Origin: Anomaloglossus baeobatrachus
Taxonomy: Eukaryota > Chordata > Amphibia > Anura > Aromobatidae
Assembly: GCF_048569485.1 (NCBI RefSeq)
Contig: NC_134354.1
Coordinates: 455,158,307 to 455,222,306, forward strand
Direction of reading: 5' to 3'
DNA: 64,000 nt
Below are positions 1 to 9,971 of the stretch, in pieces. The first letter of the stretch is position 1, and every line of letters begins with the position of its first letter. The notes under the pieces were generated by a model, which searched no databases, had not been told where the DNA came from, and worked only from the letters and a program-made list of their open reading frames with translations. The position numbers were made by a program, and so were the translations under genes.

Positions 1-645
1 ATACCAAAATGTGCTCAGGAAAGGGATATATATAAACATCAGGATGGCCCTGGAAAAAGACATATATACAAAAAGAAGGACATATATAACAGGAAGGGGA
101 TAAAAACCAGATTGGAGACATATACCAGAATGTGCCCAGGAGGGGGATATATATACACACCAGGAGGGGCCCAGGAAGGGTACATATATACCAGAAAGGG
201 CAAAAACCATGATGGGGAAATTATACCAGAATCTGCCCAGGAGGGGGATATATAAACACCAATAGGGACCCTTGAAGGGGACATATATACAAGAAGGAGT
301 ACATATATACCAGAAAGTGGACAAAAAACAGAATGGGGGACATATATACAAGAATGTGCACAGGAGGGGGATATACATACCAGGATGGGCCCAGATTGGG
401 ATATATATATACCAGGATGGAGATATATATATATACCAGGAGGGTCCCAGGATGGGGATATATATACCAGGAGGGTCCGAGGATGGGGACATATATACCA
501 GGAAGATGACATATATGCTAGGAAGGGGACAATAAACCAGGATGGGGACATACATACTAGGAAGGGCCCAGGATGGGGACATACATACCAGAAAGGACCC
601 AGGATGGGGACATATATACCAGGAGTAGGATATATATACCAGGAG
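1..645. repeat. Degenerate minisatellite, ATATATACCAGGA type
   Basis: Tandem, imperfect units built on GGGGACATATATACCAGGA with spacers such as GGGCCCAGGAT fill this stretch from the window edge. Units differ in length and spacing, so the array is old or fast-evolving. Open frames through it have no biased composition beyond that of the repeat and are not genes. The left end lies outside the window. Confidence 0.85.
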
Positions 646-985
646 TATATTATACAGAGGCGCAGTGCATGTGTGTGTAGGATATTATACAGAGGAGCAG
701 TGTGTATGTGGGGATATTATACAGAGGAGCAGTGTGTGTGTGGGATATTATATAGAGGAGCAGTGTGTGGGGGATATTATACAAAGGAACAGTGTTTATG
801 GGGGATATTATACAGAGGAGCAGCGTGTGTGTGGGAATATTATACGCAGGGGCATTGTGGGGATATTATACAGAGAGGCAGTGTGTGTGGGGGGATATTA
901 TACATGGGACAGTGTGGGAGAGATATTATGGAGAGGGGTGGTGTAGAATGTATATTATGGAGAGGGGCGGTGCGGAGAATGTATT
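646..985. repeat. Minisatellite, about 30-bp GGATATTATACAGAGGAGCAG unit
   Basis: About eleven copies of a unit containing GATATTATACAGAGGAGCAG followed by a short GTGTG run, spaced about 30 bp. It follows directly on the ATATATACC array and shares its purine-rich plus ATAT character, so one may have grown from the other. No coding potential. Confidence 0.85.
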
Positions 986-1099
986 ATTAATTTTCTGAGG
1001 GAAATATTTTATTTTCTGGAACAACTTCAAGGGTGCTAACACTTTTGTCCATGTATGTGTATATATGTATATACAGTGCCTTGTGTGTATATATATACA

Positions 1100-1572
1100 C
1101 AGTGCCTTGCAAAAGTATTCGGCCCCCTTGAATTTGTCAACCTTTACCCACATTTCAGGCTTCAAACATTCAGGCTTCAATTCTTCAGGTAAGCAGAGAG
1201 TTTAGGTGGATCTCAAGCCCCCTCCCCCGACTTAGGAACAAAAGCCTAGCAGGGGAGGGATTAAACCCGCAAACAGGACAATGTACACACAAGGAATACA
1301 GAATGGACAGTGAACCACGCCTAAAATAGAAACCTACACAACATGGTACATAACCCACAATATCCCACCATCACAGGGACGAATAATATTGCATGCCCCA
1401 CTTTTCAGTTTTTCATTTAAAATAAACAATACATTTCGGTTAATTTCACAATTGTGTCCCACTTGTTGATTCTTCACCATTAATTTAAAAAATGTTATCT
1501 TTATGTTTGAAGCCTGAAATGTGGGTAAAGGTTGACAAATTCAAGGGGGCCGAATACTTTCGCAAGGCACTG
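1100..1572. mobile_element. Tc1/mariner MITE, CAGTGCCTTGCAAAAG ends
   Basis: Terminal inverted repeats of about 69 bp start CAGTGCCTTGCAAAAGTATT at the left and match in reverse complement at 1504-1572. A TA follows the right end, as expected for Tc1/mariner integration; the left flank is TA-rich but altered. The 330-bp interior has no transposase frame. A partial copy of the left end (ACAGTGCCTTG) sits about 30 bp upstream at 1074-1084, probably from slippage in the TATA-rich flank. The family is a non-autonomous Tc1-like element. Confidence 0.9.
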
Positions 1573-1580
1573 TATATACA

Positions 1581-1617
<37 letters not shown>
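1573..1617. repeat. (TA)n microsatellite
   Basis: Nearly pure TA dinucleotides lie between two Tc1-type elements. Both elements target TA, so the microsatellite is a natural landing site for both. Confidence 0.95.
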
Positions 1618-1620
<3 letters not shown>

Positions 1621-1683
1621 TTAGGTCTAGAAATATTTGGACAGTGACACAATTTTCACGAGTTGGGCTCTGCATGCCACCAC

Positions 1684-2640
1684 TAGAGATGAGCGAACTG
1701 GTCCCGGTTCGGCTCGAGGCCGGTTCGCCGAACGGGGGTCCCGTTCAAGTTCGGTTCGTCGAATGTTCGACGAACCGAACTCGAACGTATAGGCTAGAAT
1801 GGGAGGCAATCACAAACACATAAAAATGCATGATAAATGTACACAAACAGTTAATAAACATTGCCATAACACTTACCGGTCCTCGCGATCCCTTCTGCAC
1901 TCTGTCTCCTGCCGCTATTCCATCCGATGATCGCTGAATCCTCCCGGTGACCTGCACTGCCAGCAGAGATGCAGGACCTATCGTGACGTCAAAATAGCCA
2001 TGTGACCAGTCATGTGGCTATTATCTCATTGGCTACAGACTGGTCACATGACTATGACACGTCATGTAGGACCTGCGAGTGCATCTCTCCGGTACACGGT
2101 GCACATATGTGTATCGCCATGTACCGGCGACATGCTCTAGCACACGGTCGACTCCCCGTTCCGTTAGGGACCGGCTGACACAGCCGGTCATTAACGGAGA
2201 TCACCGTTGCCATAGCAACGCAGTTAGCAGTGACGTCACCGCTAACCGCGGCTCTGAGAGCACCGTTGCTATGGTAACGCGTCTGTCAGCGTTACCGCTA
2301 GCAGCCAGCAGTGATCACTCACGGAGTGAAGGCTGCACGCTGCTGCACGATTGTAGTGAGCATTGTAGTGAGGATGGAGGTTCCCCAGCCCCAAGTGATG
2401 AGCTGGTGAATCTCATCCTCACTACAATCGTCACTACTACTACACTAGAAAGAAAGAAGACAGAAGAGCAGGATCGTGGAGGGCTGACAGGGGGTAATAA
2501 AGATGGAGTCTCTAATGTGTCTGTGTATTTATTTCTATTAAAGTATTTTTTCTCTGTGTGGTGTCTTTTTTTTAACCCTGTATTGGAGATTCTTAATGGC
2601 CGGGTCAAACGTGCCTGACATTAAGAATCTCTGGCTTAAT
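1684..2640. other. hAT left arm with promoter-like motifs
   Basis: This arm holds ACTTACC at 1871-1877 (a splice donor read on the minus strand), exact CRE octamers TGACGTCA at 1984 and 2231, an ATTGG at 2029 and several GTTGCCATAGCAAC-like dyads (2206-2220, 2263-2278). The open frame at 2079-2618 has no recognisable domain and is judged non-coding. What is seen is motif content; promoter activity is an inference. Confidence 0.45.
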
Positions 2641-2704
2641 ACTGGCTGGTAAAACAAAGCCAGTATTAACTCATGATTACCCAACAAGCCACCCGGCTCC
2701 AGGG

Positions 2705-3585
2705 CTGTTGGAAGAGTTGGATACAGCGCCAGATGATGGCGCTTCTATGAGAGCGCCATTTTCTGGGACGGCTGCGGACTGAAATCCGCAGCAGAGGCGC
2801 CCACAAACCTCGGGCTAACCTGTGCTGCGGATTCCAATCCCCAGCTGCCTAGTTATACCCGGCTGGACACAAAAATGGGGCGAAGCCCACGTCATTTGTT
2901 TTTTAATTATTTCATGAAATAAGTGAAATAATTAAAAAAAACGGGCTTCCCTATATTTTTGGTTCCCAGCCGGGTACAAATAGGCAACTGGGGGTTGGAG
3001 GCAGCCCGTGGCTGCCAGCTGTACCTGGCTAGCATACAAAAATATGGCGAAGCCCACGTCATTTTTTTGGTGGGCAAAAAACTTCTGCATACAGTCCTGG
3101 ATGGAGTATGCTGAGCCTTGTAGTTCTGCAGCTGCTGTCTGCTCTTCTCCATACAGACAGCAGCTGCAGAACTACAAGGCTCAGCATACTCCATCCAGGA
3201 CTGTATGCAGAAGTTTTTTGCCCCCTGAAAAAATTATGTGGGCTTCGCCATATTTTTGTATGCTAGCCAGGTACAGCAGGCAGGTACGGCTGCCCCCAAC
3301 CCCCAGTTGCCTATTTGTACCCGGCTGGGAACCAAAAATAAAGGGAAGCCCTTTTTTTATTATTTCATGAATTTCATGAAATAATTAGAAAACAAATGAC
3401 GTAGGCTTTGCCCCATTTTTTTGTCCAGCCAGGTACAACTAGGCAGCTGGGGATTGGAATCTGCACCACAGGTTGGCCTGAGCTTTCTGGGCCCCACTGC
3501 TGCGAATTGCAGTCTGCAGCTACCTCAGAAAATGGCATTTTCATAGAAGCGCCATCTTCTGGCGCTGTATCCAACTCTTCCAGCA
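2705..3585. repeat. Imperfect palindrome of about 870 bp
   Basis: Two arms meet near 3147. The outer arms are GAGTTGGATACAGCGCC at 2714 and its complement ending 3577. The inner arms are GCAGCTGCTGTCTG (3129-3142) and CAGACAGCAGCTGC (3154-3167). Between them, GGCTAGCATACAAAAATATG and its complement pair up. Arms are diverged by small indels. The DNA could form a long hairpin or cruciform. It is made from two inverted copies of the same interspersed module seen at 3640-4780 and elsewhere. Confidence 0.88.
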
Positions 3586-4780
3586 CCTGCCTGCTATACC
3601 TGGCTAGCATACAAAAATATGGCGAAGCTCACGTCCTTTTTTTGTAGTTTTTTGGCAAAAAAAATAAAAAATGCTTCCCTGGATTTTCCATTGCCAGTGA
3701 AGGTAACACCAAGCAGTGGGGGTTAGCAGCCAGTAGCTGCTTGGATTACCCTTAGCTAGCAATACAAAAAATGCAGCGGGAGCCCATATATATTTTTTTT
3801 AATTATTTATTTAAATAACTAAAATAAAATGGGCTTCCCTGTATTTTGATTGCTGGACATCACAGTGCTGTAAAAATAAATCTTTAAAAAAATGACGTAG
3901 CGCTCCGCGGTATTTTTGATTCTCAGCGCAGATAAAGCAGACAGCTATGGGTTGCCACCCCCATCTGCCTGCCGTTACCTTGGTTGGCAATCAAAATACA
4001 GGGAAGCCCATTAATTTTTTCTATTTAAAAAATAGTTAAAAAAAAAAAATAACGTTGGGTCCCCCCATTTTTGATAGCCAGCTAGGGTAAAGCAGACGAC
4101 TGTAGCCTGAAAACCACAGCTGGCAGCTTTACCGTGGTTGGGGATCCAATGTGGAGGTCCCCTCAGGCTCTTTTTTATAATTATTTTATAAATATTAATA
4201 ATTACACAATAAAAGTAGGGTCCCCCCCAAATTGGATCACCAGCCAAGGTAAAGCGGACAGCTGTGGTCTGGTATTCTCAGGGTGGGAAGGTCCATAGTT
4301 ATTGGGCCTTCACAGCCTAAAAATAGCAGGCCGCAGGCACCCCAGACGTGGCGCATCCACTAGATGCGCCAATCCTGGCGCTTCACCCCAGCTCATCCCG
4401 TGCCCTGGTGCAGTGGCAAACGGGGTAATAAATCGGGTTGATACTAGCTGTAAAGTCACCTGAGATCAAGCCTAGCAGTTTGTGATGTCATGGCGTCTAT
4501 TAGATACCCAACATCATAAACTGTCAGTACTAACAAAAAATCGACAAAAGAAATTTATTTGAAAAAACATTTCCTCTTTCACCAATTTATTGTAAGAAAA
4601 AAAATAAAGGGGTCCCACGACGACTCTGGACCGTCTAGAATATGGGGGGGAGACACTCAGGGAACGTATCCCCCATTTTCTAGGAGTGCGGACCCTTCAT
4701 GTGAGGAGTGTGGGTGCAATGAATCTGCACTCACTCTCCCCGGGTCCACAGCAGCAGAGTCCATGTCGTAATGGTTGCTA
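3586..4780 (+). repeat. Module A: GTCCCCCCA/ATTTTGATAGCC interspersed repeat
   Basis: A series of diverged sub-units, each with GGGTCCCCCCATTTTTGATA, AGGGTAAAGCAGACAGCTG and a poly-A/T linker. It ends with a conserved tail containing TAGATGCGCCAATCCTGGCG, GACATCA dyads and TTTATTTGAAAAAACA. The same module recurs at 6735-7600, 13680-14300, 21478-22800 (split), 39020-39790 (reverse) and 50740-51060. It usually lies inside hAT elements with TAGAGATGRGCG ends, so it appears to be their internal sequence. Confidence 0.8.
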
Positions 4781-5384
4781 CCAAAGCTGCAATGCCCTGC
4801 TCATGAGGTAAGGGCATGCCTAATCAGGAGAACTACTGTAGAGGAAACTCTGCTCACTGGTATATAGGTGCTCAGAGGTAATAATAGATAAAATTAGTGA
4901 GTAACCTCGGCACTCTAAATCTCCCAGACTAAGTCAGTAAGTCACAATGGATAGTAATGCAAAATCACTCTTTATTGGTCCATATTAAGAAAAAAAATTT
5001 TTTCATAAGCATATATGTTTTTGTCCAAAACAAGTTACAAATGACGTTTCGGCCTGAGCCTTCGTCAGATTGGACTTATCTGCATGTAATCATGAAAAAT
5101 GACAATAATCAGTATCACATAAGAGTGAGAGAACAATAACATAAACTCGAACAATGTAGAGGTACAATTGGGATGCAGCAAAAAAATTGCAACACAGCAA
5201 GAAATTAAACACATGATACAAATGTCATAATACAGTACAAGGACAATATAGTAATGACAAATATGGGGTCAGAGTAGACTTAGACAGCTCTGGTACGAAA
5301 GAGATGTCAATCATAAAGTAACATGTGCAGTAGGTGTAGAGCTACAGTATGCATGGCAGAGCTAATGGGTAGACCGACCATAGA
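4781..5384 (-). repeat. Retroposon-like sequence with hammerhead-like motif
   Basis: On the minus strand, 5068-5043 reads CTGACGAAGG, then CTCAGGCC, then GAAACGTC. This fits the hammerhead core order CUGANGA, stem II (GGC/GCC), GAAA, followed by ACGUC. Related motifs in the same window lie at 50613, 53070, 56687 and 51095. Two of those sit in insertions with target duplications, so a retroposon family is likely. No target duplication was found for this copy. Penelope-like elements are known to carry hammerhead motifs, but the assignment here is inference. Confidence 0.4.
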
Positions 5385-6720
5385 AAAAGAACGGAGAAAA
5401 AGTGGAGAAAAAGTGGAGCATAAGAGGAGAAAAAGTGGAGAAAAAGTGGAGAAAAAAGTGGAGAAAAAGTGGAGAAAAAGTGGAGAAAAAGTGGAGAAAA
5501 AGTGGAGCATAAGAGGAGAAAAAGTGGAGAAAAAGTGGAGAAAAAGTGGAGAAAAACTGGAGCATAAGAGGAGAAAAAGTGGAGAAAAAAGTGGAGAAAA
5601 AGTGGAGAAAAAGTGGAGAAAAAGTGGAGCATAAGAGGAGAAAAAGTGGAGAAAAAAGTGGAGAAAAAGTGGAGAAAAAAGTGGAGAAAAAGTGGAGAAA
5701 AAGTGGAGAAAAAGTGGAGATTAAGAGGAGAAAAAGTGGAGAAAAAAGTGGAGAAAAAGTGGAGCATAAGAGGAGAAAAAGTGGAGAAAAAGTGGAGAAA
5801 AAGTGGAGAAAAAGTGGAGCATAAGAGGAGAAAAAGTGGAGAAAAAGTGGAGCATAAGAGGAGAAAAAGTGGAGAAAAAGAACGGAGAAAAAGTGGAGAA
5901 AAAGTGGAGCATAAGAGGAGAAAAAGTGGAGAAAAAGTGGAGAAAAAGTGGAGAAAAAAGTGGAGAAAAAGTGGAGAAAAAGTGGAGAAAAAGTGAAGCA
6001 TAAGAGGAGAAAAAGTGGAGAAAAAGTGGAGAAAAAGTGGAGAAAAACTGGAGCATAAGAGGAGAAAAAGTGGAGAAAAAAGTGGAGAAAAAGTGGAGAA
6101 AAAGTGGAGAAAAAGTGGAGAAAAAGTGGAGCATAAGAGGAGAAAAAGTGGAGAAAAAAGTGGAGAAAAAGTGGAGAAAAAAGTGGAGAAAAAGTGGAGA
6201 AAAAGTGGAGAAAAAGTGGAGATTAAGAGGAGAAAAAGTGGAGAAAAAAGTGGAGAAAAAGTGGAGCATAAGAGGAGAAAAAGTGGAGAAAAAGTGGAGA
6301 AAAAGTGGAGAAAAAGTGGAGCATAAGAGGAGAAAAAGTGGAGAAAAAGTGGAGCATAAGAGGAGAAAAAGTGGAGAAAAAGTGGAGAAAAAGTGGAGAA
6401 AAAGTGGAGCATAAGAGGAGAAAAAGTGGAGAAAAAGTGGAGCATAAGAGGAGAAAAAGTGGAGAAAAAGTGGAGAAAAAGTGGAGTATAAGAGGAGAAA
6501 AAGTGGAGAAAAAGTGGAGAAAAAGTGGAGAAAAAGTGGAGCATAAGAGGAGAAAAAATGGAGAAAAAGTGGAGCATAAGAGGAGAAAAAGTGGAGAAAA
6601 AGTGGAGAAAAAGTGGAGAAAAAGTGGAGCATAAGAGGAGAAAAAGTGGAGAAAAAAGTGGAGAAAAAGTGGAGAAAAAAATGGAGAAAAAGTGGAGAAA
6701 AAAATGGAGAAAAAGTGGAG
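5385..6720. repeat. Minisatellite of GTGGAGAAAAA units (1.3 kb)
   Basis: Eleven-bp units GTGGAGAAAAA (sometimes with a sixth A) alternate with 22-bp units in which GTGGAGCATAA precedes GAGGAGAAAAA. Rare variants (ACTGGAG at 5556 and 6047, GATTAAG at 5719 and 6221) recur about 491-502 bp apart, showing that a block of about 0.5 kb was duplicated. One strand is almost pure purine. Because 11 and 22 bp lack regular stops, long frames run through both strands (up to about 410 codons of STFSPLFLHFF type); these are repeat artefacts. Confidence 0.95.
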
Positions 6721-6734
6721 CACCCTTTGGTACC

Positions 6735-7600
6735 TTTCATGTGGCACTAAGGGGTGCTTAGCTTTGTATTTAGCCAAAAAAATGAAAAAAAAAAAATGAC
6801 GTAGGGTTCCCCCTAGTTTTGTAGCCAGCTAGGGTAAAGCAGACGGCTGCAGCCTGCAGACCACAGCTGGCAACCTCACCTTGGCTGGTAATCCAAAACT
6901 GAGGGCACCCCACGCTGTTATTTTAAATTAAATAAATAATTAAAAAAAAAAACACGTAGGGGTCCCCCAAAATTGGATCACCAGCCAAGGTAAAGCAGAC
7001 AGCTGGGGCCTGATATTCTCAGACTAGGGAGGTCCATGGTTATTGGAATCTCCCCAGCCTAAAAATAGCAGGCCGCAGCCGCCCCAGAAGTGGCGCATCC
7101 ATTAGATGCGCCAATCCTGGTGCTTCGCCCCAGCTCATCCCGCGCCCTGGTGCGGTGGCAAACGGGGTAAAATATGGGGTTAATACCAGATGTGTAATGT
7201 CACCTGGCATCAAGCCCTGGGGTTGGTGAGGTCAGGCGTCTATCAGATACCCGACATCACCAACCCAGTCAGTAATAAAAAAAAATAGACGACAAACACA
7301 TTTTTATTTGAAAAAACACTCCCCAAAACATTCCCTCTTTAACCAATTTATTAGATTGAAAAACAAATCCAGCTCTGGTGTAATCCAAGGGGTTGCCATG
7401 ACGATCCACACTGTCCCAGTCAATGAAGAGCAGGATGTTCCCCATTGGCTGGGAGAGCAATGCAGTGATCCTGAGCTAACATCAATGGGTCAGCCCAGGT
7501 CACTGCAGGGGGGTGACAAGTGTTGCTGTCAGCGAGGTACATTACCTGCGCTGATCTCCAGCACTGCCGACAGCCCCTGTCACTGAGGTCAATGACCGGC
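6735..7600 (+). repeat. Module A, second copy inside the hAT element
   Basis: It resumes directly after the minisatellite with a GGTACCTTTCATGTGGCACT start, then GGGTTCCCCCTAGTTTTGTA, AGGGTAAAGCAGACGGCTG, GATGCGCCAATCCTGG and the TTTATTTGAAAAAACA tail. It parallels 3990-4770. The minisatellite therefore sits at the edge of one module copy. No gene is seen. Confidence 0.75.
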
Positions 7601-7743
7601 GCCTTCACATCAAGTATCGCGAGAGGTCCGTGACGTCACCGCCAGTGTCAGTCTCGGGTCGGAAGCGAGAGGTGATGTGACAAGCGGCGGCCATGGAGGA
7701 CAGTGACAGCGCTGAGGTCGGGATGGCGGGACTTCATCACCGC

Positions 7744-7751
7744 AGGTAAGC
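7744..7751 (+). promoter_or_regulatory. Outward splice-donor-like site of the hAT core
   Basis: GCAGGTAAGC matches the vertebrate 5' splice-site consensus. It faces outward, opposite to the ACTTACC at 1871. An exact TGACGTCA lies upstream at 7631. Use as a donor is untested. Confidence 0.35.
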
Positions 7752-7764
7752 CGAGCGGGGGTGG

Positions 7765-8240
7765 TGGGGTGGGTGAGAGTGTGTGTGTGTGTGCGTGTGT
7801 GTATATGTATGTATACATGCCGCGGGCAGGAGGGGGCGGGGTGAGCTGAGCGGGAAGTGTGGGCTTCCTGCACGTAACTAAGATAAACATCGGGTTACTA
7901 ACCAAAGCGCTTTGCTTGGATACCCGATGTTTATCTTGGTTACCAGCTTGTGGCAGGCTGCCAGCGATGGCTCCTGCACACTGTAGTTGGGGGGGGGGGG
8001 GGTAGGGGTGTGCGTGAGTGAGAGTGTGTGTGTGTGTGTATATGTATGTATACATGCCGCGGGCAGGAGGGGGCGGAGTGAGCTGAGCGGGAAGTGTGGG
8101 CTTCCTGCATGTAACTAAGATAAACCGGGTTACTAACCAAAGCGCTTTGCTTGGATACCCGATGTTTATCTTGGTTACCAGCTTGTGGCAGGCTGCCAGC
8201 GATGGCTCCTGCACACTGCAGCTGTAAAAAGCCCTGCTTT
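7765..8240. repeat. Tandem duplication of about 240 bp with hairpins
   Basis: Two consecutive copies each contain a GT-rich microsatellite, ATACATGCCGCGGGCAGGAG, and a hairpin made of TAACTAAGATAAAC and its complement around GCTTTGCTTGG. They end in CAGCGATGGCTCCTGCACACT. The hairpin unit (7876-7945; 8113-8180) is related to the one inside the Harbinger MITE at 59823-60002. Confidence 0.85.
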
Positions 8241-8574
8241 TTGCTGCTAGAACCGTTCTCGAACGTATCTAGAACTATCGAGCTTTTGCAAAAAGCTCGA
8301 GTTCTAATTCGATCTCGAACAGCCCCAAAAATCACTCGAGCTTAGAACTGGAGAACCTCGAACCGCGCTCAACTCTAGCCACCACATTGGATTTGAAATG
8401 AAACCTCTACAACAGAATTCAAGTGCAGATTGTAACGTTTAATTTGAAGGTTTGAACAAAAATATCTGATAGAACTTGTAGGAATTGTACACATTTCTTT
8501 ACAAACACTCCACATTTTAGGAGGTCAAAAGTAATTGGACAAATAAACCAAACCCAAACAAAATATTTTTATTT

Positions 8575-9612
8575 TCAATATTTTGTTGCGAATCCTTTGG
8601 AGGCAATCACTGCCTTAAGTCTGGAACCCATGGACATCACCAAACGCTGGGTTTCCTCCTTCTTAATGCTTTGCCAGGCCTTTACAGCCGCAGCCTTCAG
8701 GTCTTGCTTGTTTGTGGGTCTTTCCGTCTTAAGTCTGGATTTGAGCAAGTGAAATGCATGCTCAATTGGGTTAAGATCTGGTGATTGACTTGGCCATTGC
8801 AGAATGTTCCACTTTTTTGCATTCATGAACTCCTGGGTAGCTTTGGCTGTATGCTTGGGGTCATTGTCCATCTGTACTATGAAGCGCCGTCCGATCAACT
8901 TTGCGGCATTTGGCTGAATCTGGGCTGAAAGTATATCCCGGTACACTTCAGAATTCATCCGGCTACTCTTGTCTGCTGTTAAGTCATCAATAAACACAAG
9001 TGACCCAGTGCCATTGAAAGCCATGCATGCCCATGCCATCACTTTGCCTCCACCATGTTTTACAGAGGATGTGGTGTGCCTTGGATCATGTGCCGTTCCC
9101 TTTCTTCTCCAAACTTTTTTCTTCCCATCATTCTGGTACAGGTTGATCTTTGTCTCATCTGTCCATAGAATACTTTTCCAGAACAGAGCTGGCTTCATGA
9201 GGTGTTTTTCAGCAAATTTAACTCTGGCCTGTCTATTTTTGGAATTGATGAATGGTTTGCATCTAGATGTGAACCCTTTGTATTTACTTTCATGGAGTCT
9301 TCTCTTTACTGTTGATTTAGAGACAGATACACCTACTTCACTGAGAGTGTTCTGGACTTCAGTTGATGTTGTGAACGGGTTCTTCTTCACCAAAGAAAGT
9401 ATGCGGCGATCATCCACCACTGTTGTCATCCGTGGACGCCCAGGCCTTTTTGAGTTCCCAAGCTCCCCAGTCAATTCCTTTTTTCTCAGAATGTACCCGA
9501 CTGTTGATTTTGCTATTCCAAGCATGTCTGCTATCTCTCTGATGGATTTTTTCTTTTTTTTCAGCCTCAGGATGTTCTGCTTCACCTCAATTGAGAGTTC
9601 CTTAGGCCGCAT
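8575..9612 (-). CDS. Tc1-family transposase, uninterrupted
   Basis: A 345-residue protein that would bind the element's ends and catalyse cut-and-paste transposition into TA sites in the nucleus. The N-terminus (about 1-115) has the two helix-turn-helix DNA-binding units of the family (IREIADMLGIAKSTVGYIL and STVKRRLHESKYKG) separated by a GRPR AT-hook at residues 58-61. The catalytic DD34E triad is present: D152 in WTDET, D249 in MDNDPKHT and E284 in DLNPIEH, with 34 residues between the last two. A glycine-rich box (KHGGGKVMAWACM) lies near 185-197. Length matches the family (about 340). The start ATG opens the canonical MRPKELSIEVKQNIL N-terminus. The protein ends in FATKY, as such proteins usually do. 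No stops or frameshifts are visible, so it could still be functional; activity is not shown by the sequence. Confidence 0.95.
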   Translation of the reverse strand: MRPKELSIEVKQNILRLKKKKKSIREIADMLGIAKSTVGYILRKKELTGELGNSKRPGRPRMTTVVDDRRILSLVKKNPFTTSTEVQNTLSEVGVSVSKSTVKRRLHESKYKGFTSRCKPFINSKNRQARVKFAEKHLMKPALFWKSILWTDETKINLYQNDGKKKVWRRKGTAHDPRHTTSSVKHGGGKVMAWACMAFNGTGSLVFIDDLTADKSSRMNSEVYRDILSAQIQPNAAKLIGRRFIVQMDNDPKHTAKATQEFMNAKKWNILQWPSQSPDLNPIEHAFHLLKSRLKTERPTNKQDLKAAAVKAWQSIKKEETQRLVMSMGSRLKAVIASKGFATKY

Positions 9613-9971
9613 GTTGTCTGGTCACAGCAACAGCTTCCAAATGCAAAACCACACACCTGTAATCAACCCCAGACCTTTTAACTACTTCATTGATTACAGG
9701 TTAACGAGGGAGACGCCTTCAGAGTTAATTGCAGCCCTTAGAGTCCCTTGTCCAATTACTTTTGGTCCCTTGAAAAAGAGGAGGCTATGCATTACAGAGC
9801 TATGATTCCTAAACCCTGTCTCCGATTTGGATGTGAAAACTCTCATATTGCAGCTGGGAGTGTGCACTTTCAGCCCATATTATATATATAATTGTATTTC
9901 TGAACATGTTTTTGTAAACAGCTAAAATAACAAAACTTGTGTCACTGTCCAAATATTTCTGGACCTAACTG

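Larger units (their letters stand above)
1684..8377. mobile_element. Non-autonomous hAT element inside the Tc1 element
   Basis: The ends read TAGAGATGAGCG at left and, in reverse complement, TAGAGTTGAGCG at right. They are flanked by a perfect 8-bp target duplication, GCCACCAC (1676-1683 and 8378-8385), the hallmark of hAT integration. Subterminal regions carry short palindromes on TTCGACGAACC and CTCGAGTTC. No transposase frame is present. The interior holds a splice-donor-like ACTTACC (1871), exact TGACGTCA at 1984, 2231 and 7631, a long palindrome, a minisatellite, a tandem duplication and an outward donor-like AGGTAAG (7744). It is unusually large for a non-autonomous hAT because of later repeat growth and insertions. 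Confidence 0.9.
1618..9971 (-). mobile_element. Full-length Tc1 element interrupted by a hAT insertion
   Basis: The left end reads CAGTTAGGTCTAGAAATATT and the right end (9937-9971) is its reverse complement, with TA on both outer sides. Removing the inner hAT insertion (1684-8377) and one copy of its 8-bp target duplication leaves 1652 bp, the usual size of a complete Tc1-family element. The transposase gene (8575-9612, minus strand) is open from end to end. Both termini survive, because the hAT landed just inside the left inverted repeat. This is the youngest-looking autonomous element in the window, although a 6.7-kb load would probably hinder its own movement. Confidence 0.93.

Noticed and set aside
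2079-2618. 179-codon plus-strand frame
   Set aside because: It lies in a hAT arm, has no recognisable domain and overlaps repeat dyads.
5342-6777. Long open frames (up to about 410 codons) on both strands
   Set aside because: They are translations of the GTGGAGAAAAA minisatellite in several phases, with no domain and no stop because of unit composition.
8969-9805. 278-codon plus-strand frame
   Set aside because: Antisense to the intact transposase; no domain.
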